A stretch of 64,000 nt of DNA, from the NCBI RefSeq assembly GCF_002879855.1, contig NZ_PNYB01000006.1:1-64000 (forward strand), read 5' to 3'. Position 1 is the stretch's first letter. Each line of letters starts with the position of its first letter. Positions 16,554 through 25,600 of this stretch are shown here, in pieces. A program made the translations under genes and the position numbers. This DNA is from Trinickia soli (lineage in GTDB: Bacteria > Pseudomonadota > Gammaproteobacteria > Burkholderiales > Burkholderiaceae). Under the pieces are notes generated by a model. The model was not told the origin of the DNA. It saw only the letters and a program-made list of their open reading frames with translations, and did not search any database.

Positions 16554-18665
16554 TCACGCCCCGCCTTCGCGCTCGAAGATCGAAGCCAGCCGCTTCAGCG
16601 CGCGCCAGGCAAAGCTCTGCCGCGCGCCGCCGATCGTCGCTGTCCCGACGATTTCGCGCGGCCATGCCTGTTCTGCCGGGCAATCGCCAATCCGCACGCG
16701 ATACGTGGCGGTCAGCGGCACAAGTTGATGCGTATTCGGCTGCAGCTGCACGGGCAGCGGCCCCCCGTAGACGCTCGCGAGCGAAGGCGCATCGAGCGTG
16801 GCGACATTGACGCGATCGACAGCCGTCACACGGCAATGCAGCGCACCGAGTTCGGGCAACGACGCGACGAAGCTCACGCGATCGCCAGGCTCGACGCGCG
16901 CGGCGTCGTCTTCGCCGACAAAGGCTTCGCCTTTCACGCCGATCGGCCCGACGACATCGAACAGATGCGCGCCGCGCGGCAGCCACGTGCCGGGGGCAAG
17001 CGCTTCGTCGGTCTGCACGACGCCGTCGAACGGCGCGCGCAGGGTCAACTGCGCGACTTGCGCCGTGAGGCCGCTCACCGTTTCGCGCGCCGCCTCCCAA
17101 CGTCGACGCAGCGCCACGCCCTGATCGAGCAAGCGATTGTCGAACGATTGTTGTTCGACCTGCCAGCGCAATAACGCTTCCTCGGCTTCGCCGGCTTGCA
17201 GCCGATGGGTGAGATCGGGCGACGCCAGCACAGCCAGCACGTCCCCCGCATGCACGCGTTGACCGTCGCGCGCGATCGGCGCGGCACTCGTCATGTAGGC
17301 GGCCTCCGGCACATAGAGCCCTTGCGCGCGCAGCGGACCGAGCACGGCCGGTGCGCTGACACCGCCGTGCCACGGCAGCACGAACAATCCGAGCAAAAGC
17401 GCGCCGACGAACGCCGAGCGCCGCGTCTCGCGACGCCAATGCAAATCCCCGCGACGATGCCAGCATGCAGCGACTTCGCGCACGATCGGCCGCGCGATGA
17501 ACCATCCGAACTCGACGCAGAACAGCATCAACCCCAGCGCTTTGAAGAACGTGTGATAGACGACGAGCGCGATCGAGAAGAACACGACGAGCCGATAGAG
17601 CCATGTCGCGAAAGAAAACCCGATCAGAAAGCGCCGACGACCGGGCGCGCAAGGTTCGGGCTGCGGATCGTCGAAGCCGAACAACCGCTCGCGCACCCAC
17701 CACCGGCCGATCGCGAACGCGCGGTCGTGCAGGTTCGGCATGTCGAGCCAATCCGACAGCAGGAAGTAGCCGTCAAAGCGCATGAAGGGGCTCGCGTTGA
17801 TCGTCAGCGTGCCGATCCAGGTCGTCGTCGCCAATAGGAACGCACCTGCGCGCATCGGCCCGTCGGGCAGCACGCTCCAGGCGAGCGTCGCAAACGCGGC
17901 CAGCGCCAGTTCGGTCAACATGCCGGCCGCCCCGATCCGCAGGCGCTCGGCGCGACCCGGCACTTTCCACGCTTCGGTCGTATCGGTGTAAAGCACCGGC
18001 ACCATGACGAGCAGTGCGACGCCCATCGTCGGCACGCGACAGCCGTAACGATACGCCGTGAACGCATGGCCGAATTCGTGCAGCACCTTTGCACAGCCGA
18101 GCGCCACGCCGATCGCGATGAGCCCACGCAGATCGGCATAGCCGTGGAATGTATGGATGAATTCGTCCCACCGGCGCGAAACGAGCACGAGGCCCGTCAG
18201 CGCCACGAGCGCAACGACGACCCACGACGCAGGCCGATAGGCAATCTCGGCATACCGCGCAAACCGGTTCAGGAACGGCATCGGCCGCCACAGCGGCACG
18301 CGGATCATCAGGTAGTGCTTGAGCAACCACATCGCGTGCGAGAGCTTGCCCGCCGCAGCCGCGCTCGCCAGCCGCCCCGTATCGGCCGGGCTGGCCGCCA
18401 CGAGCAGGTGCTGGTGGCGCAGCATCTTTATCAGCACCTCGAAGTCGTCGATCGACAGATGCAGCGTCGTCTCGGCGTTGACCGCGGCGACGATCGCTTC
18501 AGGGTCGTCGAGCGGCCAACGCGAGAGCATTTCGAATGCAGGCCAGCCGATCTGGAAGAAACGATTGGCCGCCGGGTCGTGCAGCATCCAGCTCGGCGCA
18601 CCATCCGGGGTCGCGGCGCCGGGCATCAGACTCAGTTCTTGGCGAAGGGGCGGAAGGCGGGACAT
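16554..18665 (-). CDS. PqqD-like / M50 zinc-metalloprotease / HlyD fusion
   Basis: 703 residues. About 25-90: a PqqD-like winged-helix region (WMLHDPAANRFFQIGWPAFE, then AIVAAVNAETT). About 115-430: a polytopic membrane M50 (site-2-protease-like) region with the zinc motif HEFGH (196-200) and a second motif NASPFMRFDGYF (Asp298). About 435-640: a HlyD/biotinyl-lipoyl adaptor region (RAPFDGVV). These fusions are commonly labelled putative peptide zinc metalloproteases. It is the last of four export genes after the giant repeat protein, 40 bp after the GAF-HlyD gene. Processing or guiding the giant substrate is an inference from context. Confidence 0.85.
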   Translation of the reverse strand: MSRLPPLRQELSLMPGAATPDGAPSWMLHDPAANRFFQIGWPAFEMLSRWPLDDPEAIVAAVNAETTLHLSIDDFEVLIKMLRHQHLLVAASPADTGRLASAAAAGKLSHAMWLLKHYLMIRVPLWRPMPFLNRFARYAEIAYRPASWVVVALVALTGLVLVSRRWDEFIHTFHGYADLRGLIAIGVALGCAKVLHEFGHAFTAYRYGCRVPTMGVALLVMVPVLYTDTTEAWKVPGRAERLRIGAAGMLTELALAAFATLAWSVLPDGPMRAGAFLLATTTWIGTLTINASPFMRFDGYFLLSDWLDMPNLHDRAFAIGRWWVRERLFGFDDPQPEPCAPGRRRFLIGFSFATWLYRLVVFFSIALVVYHTFFKALGLMLFCVEFGWFIARPIVREVAACWHRRGDLHWRRETRRSAFVGALLLGLFVLPWHGGVSAPAVLGPLRAQGLYVPEAAYMTSAAPIARDGQRVHAGDVLAVLASPDLTHRLQAGEAEEALLRWQVEQQSFDNRLLDQGVALRRRWEAARETVSGLTAQVAQLTLRAPFDGVVQTDEALAPGTWLPRGAHLFDVVGPIGVKGEAFVGEDDAARVEPGDRVSFVASLPELGALHCRVTAVDRVNVATLDAPSLASVYGGPLPVQLQPNTHQLVPLTATYRVRIGDCPAEQAWPREIVGTATIGGARQSFAWRALKRLASIFEREGGA

Positions 18666-18705
18666 CGAAGCGCTACGTCAGGTAAGGGCCAGGGCGGCGC
18701 ATCGT

Positions 18706-20187
18706 CTACCACCCGAGCCACTGCCGCGCCGTGGCCAGCGGCCGGCGCAGCAGATAGTACGCGAGCGGCGTCCAGTGGCCATGGATGCGCGCGGTGCCCA
18801 TCACGCCGAGCGGCGGCTTGACGGCGCCGACGAACGTTGCTTTCACGCGGTAGGCCACGACCCCTTCGGGGGTAGGCTCGGCGCGATAAGCGACCGTATC
18901 GATGCGCGCGTCGTAGGAGGCCAGCGGCGAGCTCTTCGGATAAAGCGTGACCGATGCGCCCGGGACGACATCGACATTGTCGGCAACCGGCACGTAGGCC
19001 GTCAGCTCGACATGCGCCGGGTCGGCCAGCAACATCACCTTCTCGCCGATCGAGACGGCCTTGCCATTCCAATCGTTCGGATCGGAGAAGACGGCGACGC
19101 CCGCGCGCGGCGCATTCACGCGCACGCGCGCGAGCTCCCGCGCGGTGTAGTCGAGCTCGACCGCGCTTTCGTCGAGCTTACCCTTGCGCAGCGCCATATC
19201 AAGCCGGTCTTTGTCGTCGGTGACGGCGAGCTGCGCGGTTTGCCGGTACTCTTCCTGCGCCGTCGCATAGTTCTTGTTGGCCAGCGCATAGCGTGAAGCA
19301 AGCGCCGTCGAGTCGAGCGCGAACAGCGGCGTACCCGCCTCGACGCGTTGATTCGGCTGCGCAAAGAGTCGATCGATGACGCCGTCGAGCGGCGCGCGCA
19401 CGACAAACGGATCTTTCGGCGTCACTTCCGCCGGCGCAAGCACCGTCAACGGCACCGGGACGACAAGCCCAATCGCCAGCGCCGCCAGCACGCGGCGGCG
19501 ATGCCTGCCCGCGCGGAGCGTGAGCTTGGCCCGCTCGATCCACGACACCCGCGGGGCAAATGCGGCCAACGCGTGCGACCAGACGCGCGCGAGTTCGGCG
19601 AGCAGCGCTTCGTCGACATGCGTCCACGGTTCCTCGCGCGCGAAGACGATGCCGCCGAAGGAACGGCCGGCGCGATCGATCAGCGGCGTCCAAAGCGCAT
19701 GCGTAGGCCACCACGCGGCCCAATCGGCGGCCAGCGCCGCGGGCAGACTGTCGGCGGTGAACGGATAGGGCCACGCGAGCGCCGCCGGGTCGACAGGCTG
19801 GGCAGGCGCACCGGCTTCGCCGCTGAATTCGCCATTGGGCACGGCTTGCGCGTGAAACTGCGTTCCCGCCTGCGGGGATGTGCCGGCCGCCGCCCCTTGT
19901 GTCGAGGCTTGCGCCCAACGACGTTCAAGCACGCGGCACACTTCGCCAAGCCATTGCACGTACGGCGTGCCCGGATCGCTCTGCGGCAACCCCGACACGG
20001 CGGCGACGGCTCCGGGCACGGGCGCCGGCGCACGCCACCACGCGGCCTGACGATAGGGCGTCAGCGCGAGCGTCTCGTTGACGATCACAAAGCCGAGCGT
20101 CTCCTCGCTCGCGGCTTCCCGCGCACGCGCCGACAATTGCCATAGCAGTGCGAGCGCGTTCGCCTCGATTCGCAGCGGAGCGTTCAT
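18706..20187 (-). CDS. HlyD-family adaptor with GAF-like cytosolic N-terminus
   Basis: 493 residues. Residues 1-215 look like a cytosolic GAF-type fold (TLGFVIVNETLALTPYRQAAWW; LWTPLIDRAGRSFGGIVFAR; VDEALLAELARVWSHALAAF) broken by a Gln/Pro-rich insert at about 92-133. One transmembrane helix (about 233-252) leads into a HlyD adaptor with the lipoyl half-motif FVVRAPLDGVIDRLF, a coiled coil and a beta-barrel. Ordinary HlyD proteins have only a short N-terminal tail, so the cytosolic domain is unusual. It starts 9 bp after the preceding adaptor gene. Confidence 0.83.
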   Translation of the reverse strand: MNAPLRIEANALALLWQLSARAREAASEETLGFVIVNETLALTPYRQAAWWRAPAPVPGAVAAVSGLPQSDPGTPYVQWLGEVCRVLERRWAQASTQGAAAGTSPQAGTQFHAQAVPNGEFSGEAGAPAQPVDPAALAWPYPFTADSLPAALAADWAAWWPTHALWTPLIDRAGRSFGGIVFAREEPWTHVDEALLAELARVWSHALAAFAPRVSWIERAKLTLRAGRHRRRVLAALAIGLVVPVPLTVLAPAEVTPKDPFVVRAPLDGVIDRLFAQPNQRVEAGTPLFALDSTALASRYALANKNYATAQEEYRQTAQLAVTDDKDRLDMALRKGKLDESAVELDYTARELARVRVNAPRAGVAVFSDPNDWNGKAVSIGEKVMLLADPAHVELTAYVPVADNVDVVPGASVTLYPKSSPLASYDARIDTVAYRAEPTPEGVVAYRVKATFVGAVKPPLGVMGTARIHGHWTPLAYYLLRRPLATARQWLGW

Positions 20188-20196
20188 GGCGCGACT

Positions 20197-21045
20197 CTAG
20201 CGGCCGGCGTCGGCGAAGTGCGCCCAGCCGCTCATGCCCGGCAGCAGCTCGGGGGCGTGGCTCGACAGTGCCGCCGTCACGTCGACGGTCTGCGTGACGG
20301 GATCGACGCGCGCGCCGATGCGTGCAACGGTAGCCGGATACGTCTTGCCGACTTCATCGACGGTGACCGTCAGCACATGGCCCGGCTTGAGCCAGGCGAG
20401 CCACTTGGACGGCACGATCATCTTCAGTTCGAGCCGGCTCGTATCGACGATCGTGAGCAGCGTCTTGCCCGGTTCGGCGAACTGCTGCGCCGACGCGCTG
20501 CGTTTGACCACGCGCCCGTCGAACGGCGCGGCGATGCCGCACTTGCGCACCGTGGCCTGCATATAAGCGACTTCGGCGGCGCTCGCTTTGGCCTTCGCGT
20601 CGGCCTGCTGCACCTCGATTTCGCCGATCGAATGAAGCTGCGACAGTCGATCGTCGACGCGTTTCAATTGCACAGCGGCATCGGCCTCGGCTTGGGCTTT
20701 ATGCAACTGCGCCGCGTAGAGCGAGCAATCGAGCGCGACGAGCGTCTGCCCTGCGCGGAAAGCATCGCCGTCGCGAAACGGCATGGCGGAAATTTTCGCG
20801 CTGATTTCGCTCGATAAGTCGACTTGATCGCGCGCGACGAGCTGGATGCGGATGCGACCCTGGTCATCAGCACGTCCGGCCGAGGCACCGGCCGGCGCGA
20901 CCGTCATATTGACCCCCGTGGGCGCGGGGGTCGCCGCATGCAGCCCCGAAGTGGACGTACCGGCTTGCAACCCGGCGGCCCAAGCAGTATGAGCCGCCAC
21001 CATCAAGGCTGCGCTGCGCAGCCCTGCCCTACACCATCGATTCAT
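20197..21045 (-). CDS. Periplasmic adaptor (RND/HlyD-type membrane fusion protein)
   Basis: 282 residues with a Sec signal peptide (cut after TAWA at about residue 23), so it is exported and lacks an inner-membrane helix. Lipoyl half-motifs (DAFRAGQTLVALDCSLYAAQ and CGIAAPFDGRVVKRSASAQQ) flank a short helical hairpin, followed by a beta-barrel and a membrane-proximal domain. It would bridge the inner-membrane components to the TolC protein. The start overlaps the TolC-gene stop (ATGA), so translation is coupled. Confidence 0.85.
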   Translation of the reverse strand: MNRWCRAGLRSAALMVAAHTAWAAGLQAGTSTSGLHAATPAPTGVNMTVAPAGASAGRADDQGRIRIQLVARDQVDLSSEISAKISAMPFRDGDAFRAGQTLVALDCSLYAAQLHKAQAEADAAVQLKRVDDRLSQLHSIGEIEVQQADAKAKASAAEVAYMQATVRKCGIAAPFDGRVVKRSASAQQFAEPGKTLLTIVDTSRLELKMIVPSKWLAWLKPGHVLTVTVDEVGKTYPATVARIGARVDPVTQTVDVTAALSSHAPELLPGMSGWAHFADAGR

Positions 21046-22673
21046 TGCGTTTTAACTCCGTCCGCGTGGCCGAACTGCGCCCATCGCGTTTGCTCCTTGT
21101 CGATCGATTGCTCGATCGAGGTCAAATCGCCCTTGCCGGCGTCAACCGACACCGGATCGAGACCGAGCGTCGCCAGCATTTGGCCGTAGGCGCTTTCGAG
21201 TTCGCCGTAGCTTTGATAGAGACGCAGTTCCGACATCATCGCAGAAGTCGCGGCGCGGATCTCTTCGAGCTTGCCTTGGGCGTTTGCCACGGTGGCGTTG
21301 TGCGTGTGCTGCAGAATCTGCCCGTCGACATCGTTGATCTGCTTGTAGAGATCAAACTGGCGCTGCTTCGCGCTCAATTCCGCACGCGCGACGTGAACCT
21401 GCGTCAGCACAGCCATCGACAGCGCCAGTTGCTGCGCGTGTGCGACATCGCGCTGGGCGTTCGCCATGCCGCGAATGTTCTTGGCGTTGAGCAGGTTCAA
21501 CAGGTTCCAGCTCACGTTGATGCCGGCCGCGCGCCACGCGTGATACGCGAGGAAGCTGTTGCTGTCGTAATGCGTGCCCAGTTGGAATTCGATGCCGGGC
21601 AACAGCCTGGCGATCGCCTTGTGCGTTTCGTTGATGCTGATGCGTTCGTTGTAGCTCGCTTCCACGAGTTCGGGACGGCGCTCGAGCGCCGTCTCTTCCA
21701 TGCGATCCATCGGCATATCGAAGCTCGGCACCGAGAACCCTTCGGGCGGCGCGAGCGTGATGTCGGTGCCGGGCGCGATATTCATCAGCGAGGCAAGGCG
21801 CGGCTTGGCCTCGTCGAGTTGATCGCGCACGGCTTCGAGCTGACGCATGATGTCGAGCAGCGCGTGCTGGTAGCCGAGCGTGTCGAGCGGCGAGCGCAAG
21901 CCTTCCGATTGCGAGCGGCGCGAATCCTCGAGTGCCTGCCGCGCCTGCGCGAGCAGCGGCGCGATGCGGTTTTCAAGCCGCTGCGCACCCACTGCTTCCC
22001 AATAGGCTTCGCGCACCTGCTGCATCATCAGCTGCACGACCTTGCGTCGGCGCTGTTCGACGACGAGCACGCGATCGGCCTGCTCCTTGGCTTCGAAGTA
22101 ACTCACGCCGAAATCGAGCACGTTCCACGAGAACGTGAGATCGGCCGTGCGATCGTTCTGATCGGTCGAATACGAAGGCTCCAACGACACCTGATGGGTC
22201 TGCAGCGAGATCGATTCCGACGCGAGCGGATGATCACGATGCGTGTAGCCGGCCGCCGCGGTCAGGCGCGGCAGCATGTCGAAGTTGGCGACATCGAGTT
22301 GTTTCTGCGCGAGCGCCTCTTCCATCATCTTCAAGCGATGGTCGAGGTTGTAGCGAATGGCGCGCGCCATCGCTTCTTCCAGCGTCACCGGCCCGGCAAG
22401 CGGCGGTTGATCCGCAAACATCGCCGTGCGTTCGGCATGGGCATTCTGCACGCGCTCGGCGTCGGTGAACGGCGTCGGATGAACCGCGCAGCCCGACAGC
22501 CACAATGCGGCCACGGAGATCGCGATCAGCGAGGGTCGCAAAGCCCGCCTCGCGCGGGTCTCGCGCGTGGCTTCCGAGCCGGGCGCAAGGGTGGGCCCAT
22601 ACGCGGGCGAAGGCATCACTGCGGCAACTGACGGTTGTGGTCTCATTGGTCTTGATCGATAACGGGAATTCAT
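21042..22673 (-). CDS. TolC-family outer-membrane factor
   Basis: 543 residues. A long N-terminal extension ends in a hydrophobic segment and lipobox-like LSGC (Cys62), suggesting a lipid-anchored outer-membrane channel. The body has the two repeated alpha-helical/beta-barrel halves of outer-membrane efflux proteins (SFSWNVLDFGVSYFEAKEQA and INVSWNLLNLLNAKNIRG). The ATG at 22673 overlaps the stop of the giant gene (ATGA). A start nearer the hydrophobic segment would also encode a valid signal peptide. Confidence 0.88.
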   Translation of the reverse strand: MNSRYRSRPMRPQPSVAAVMPSPAYGPTLAPGSEATRETRARRALRPSLIAISVAALWLSGCAVHPTPFTDAERVQNAHAERTAMFADQPPLAGPVTLEEAMARAIRYNLDHRLKMMEEALAQKQLDVANFDMLPRLTAAAGYTHRDHPLASESISLQTHQVSLEPSYSTDQNDRTADLTFSWNVLDFGVSYFEAKEQADRVLVVEQRRRKVVQLMMQQVREAYWEAVGAQRLENRIAPLLAQARQALEDSRRSQSEGLRSPLDTLGYQHALLDIMRQLEAVRDQLDEAKPRLASLMNIAPGTDITLAPPEGFSVPSFDMPMDRMEETALERRPELVEASYNERISINETHKAIARLLPGIEFQLGTHYDSNSFLAYHAWRAAGINVSWNLLNLLNAKNIRGMANAQRDVAHAQQLALSMAVLTQVHVARAELSAKQRQFDLYKQINDVDGQILQHTHNATVANAQGKLEEIRAATSAMMSELRLYQSYGELESAYGQMLATLGLDPVSVDAGKGDLTSIEQSIDKEQTRWAQFGHADGVKTQ

Positions 22674-25600
22674 ACGCGACGCGCTGCGCCGCCCGGACGC
22701 GACACGTGCAACGCAGCACGTGCCTGCGCAAACTGCTGATCGAGCGAAGGTTTGCCGACAGGCACCGCGGCGCGCGCGATCGACGGTTCGCCCGATGTGC
22801 GCGATGCATGCCCCTGCGGCTTCGGATGGGCCACGCCGTGCGAACCCGCGTGCGGCCCGGCGTGCTTGTCGTGCGGTGCGAGCACGATCTCGCGGCGCGT
22901 CTCATGGCCGGACGCATCGCGTGTTTGCACGACGATGCGAACATCCTCGACGCCCGGCGGCACCTTGCCGCGCAACACGCCGTTCGCCGCGTCGTAGTGA
23001 ATCCAACCGGGCAGCGTGCGTCCGTTGGCCAGCATGACCGTCACGTCGGAGCCACCATGCATCGCTTCCGATGGCGGCAACAGCGTCGCCACGCTGATCG
23101 AGAACGGATCGCTCGGTGCCAGCGTGAACGACACATCGGGCAACGACTCGGGCATCGGGACCGGCGTGATCGCGATCGCGGCATTGAGCGCAGTCGGGTC
23201 GAAGTGGCTCACCGTGGCGCGATCGAGCGAGAACGCGTTCTGTGGCGCGCTCGGATCGGAGAACGTCATCGTCGGCACGACAGGTACTGAGCCGATCGGC
23301 GTTGGCGCATTGAACTCTTGCAGCACGTCGGGCGGCGAGGTGTTGTCCGAACCGACAAACGGCACGGGCGGCGTCGGTGCCGGCGGTTCTACGATGGGCG
23401 GCGGCGGCGGCAGAATCGGCGGGAACGCCGGCCCCTTCACGATGGTGATCGTGTTCGACGCCGCGGCGCTCGTCTTCGCACCGTCGCTGACCGTGAATGT
23501 CACCGTGCGGCCATCGCCCGCCCGCATCGACGAATCGGAATAGGTCACCGATTGCAGCGCGGTACGCCATTGCGCGAGCGTTGCCGTTGCACCGGCCGAG
23601 GTCATCGTCAGTACGCCGGTCGCGGCGTTGTAGCTCGCAGCGATGTTGCCCGTCGTCGCGGTGCTGCCCACGAACGCAAGCGTATCGTGCGCCGGATCGA
23701 AGCCGCCGCTGATCGTCACCTGCGCCGAGGCGAGCGTCGTGTTGTCGAGATCGCTCAGCGTCACTTGCGGCGCCACGGCCACCGGCGTCGAGCCGTTTCC
23801 GCGCGCCGTGAAGGTGGCAGTGCCGCCCACCGTCAGCAGCGGCGTCTGATCGGTATCGGTCACCGTGACGTCGCGCGTTTGCACGGCGCTCGCAGTGCCG
23901 TTGCCGTCCGTTACCGTGAAGCTGACCGTGCGCGTTGCGTGATCGGGCGTGACCGCCGTATCCGTATAGCTGATCGAGGCGAGCGCCGCCTGCCATTGCG
24001 CGAGCGTGGCCGTGCCGCCGGCCGACGTCAGCGTGAGCACGCCGGTGTTCGCGTTGTAGCTCGCGGCGATGTTGCCCATCGTCGCGCCGTCGTTGTTGAA
24101 CGCGAGCACATCTTCGCCTGCATGGAAGCCGCCCGTGATCGCCACCGTGGCCGACGACAGCGTCGTGCTGCTCGCATCGGTCAGCGTCAGATGAGGTGAC
24201 ACGACGATCGGCGTCGGGGGCGCGTTGTCGGCAGCCGTGAACGACGCTGCGCCGGAATCCGTGCCGATGTGCGGCCGATCGAGGACAGTGACCGTGGCCG
24301 TCGCCGCGGCGCTCGTCTTCGCGCCGTCGTTCGTTGCGAACGCAATCGTGCGATCGCCGAAGTGCGCACCGTTGCTCGCAAACGTCACGGCGGACAGCGC
24401 GCTTGCCCACTGCGCGTCGGTGGCCGTGCTGCCGGCCGAAGTCAGCGTCAGCACGCCCGTCGCCGCATTGTACGAAGCGGCGATGTTGCCGAACGCCGTT
24501 GCGTTGCCGTTCGTGAAAGCGAGGACGTCTTCGCCGCTATGGAAATTGCCCGTGATCGACACCGTTGCTAGAGCCTGGGTCGGATTGTCGAGGTCGCTCA
24601 CGCTGACATGCGGATTGACGACCGCGCCCGTCGCGCCGGCCACATACGAGGCGGCCCCGCCCGTCGTCGTCACGATCGGCGTTTGATCGGTATCGGTCAC
24701 TGTAACCGCGCGTGTTGCCGTGTTGCTCGTCACGGCGCCCGTATCGACAGCCGCAAAGCTGATCGTGCGCGTTGCATTGTTCGGCTTGACGGCCGTGTCG
24801 GTGTAAGTCACCGCATCGAGCGCCGCCTGCCATTGCGCAAGGCTCGCCGATGCGCCCGACGACGTCAGCGTCAATACGCCTGTCGCCGCGTTGTAGGACG
24901 CCGCGATGTTGCCGTAAGTCGTCGAACTTGTATTCGTGAACGCCAGTACGTCTTCACCGCTGTGGAAGTTGCCCGTGATCGCAACGGTGGCCGAGGCCAG
25001 CGTCGGCGAGCTGCCGTCCGTCACTGTCAGCCCCGAGTCAATGGCAACGGGTGTCGAGGCCGTATTGTCACCCGCCACGAATGAAGCCGAACCGGAGTCA
25101 GTCGTGATCGTCGGGGGGCCGAGCACGCTTACCGTGTCGATCGCGGCCGTGCTGATTTTGGTGCCGTCGCTCGTCGTGAACGAGATCGTGCGGTTGCCCG
25201 GCGTCGCGCTCGAACCGGCCGAGAACATCACGGCGGACAGAGCGGCGCTCCATTGCGCATCGGTGGCGACGGCACCCACCGACGTGAGCGTCAGCACGCC
25301 CGTCGCTGCGTTGTACGAGCCGACGATGTTGCCGAACGTCGTCGGGTTCGTGTTGACGAAGCTCAGCGTATCGCCGCTGTGGAAGCCGCCCGTTACCGAC
25401 ACCGTTCCCGACGATTGCGTCGTGTTGTCGAGGTCGGTGACGGAGATGCCGCCGTCGATCGTCGCGGCCGAGGTGCCGCCCACGTAGTTCGTCGTGCCCC
25501 CCGTCGTCGTCACGATCGGCGTTTGGTCGGTGTCGGCCACCGTAACCGCGCGTGTTGCCGTGTTGCTCGTCACGGCGCCCGTATCGACAGCCGCAAAGCT

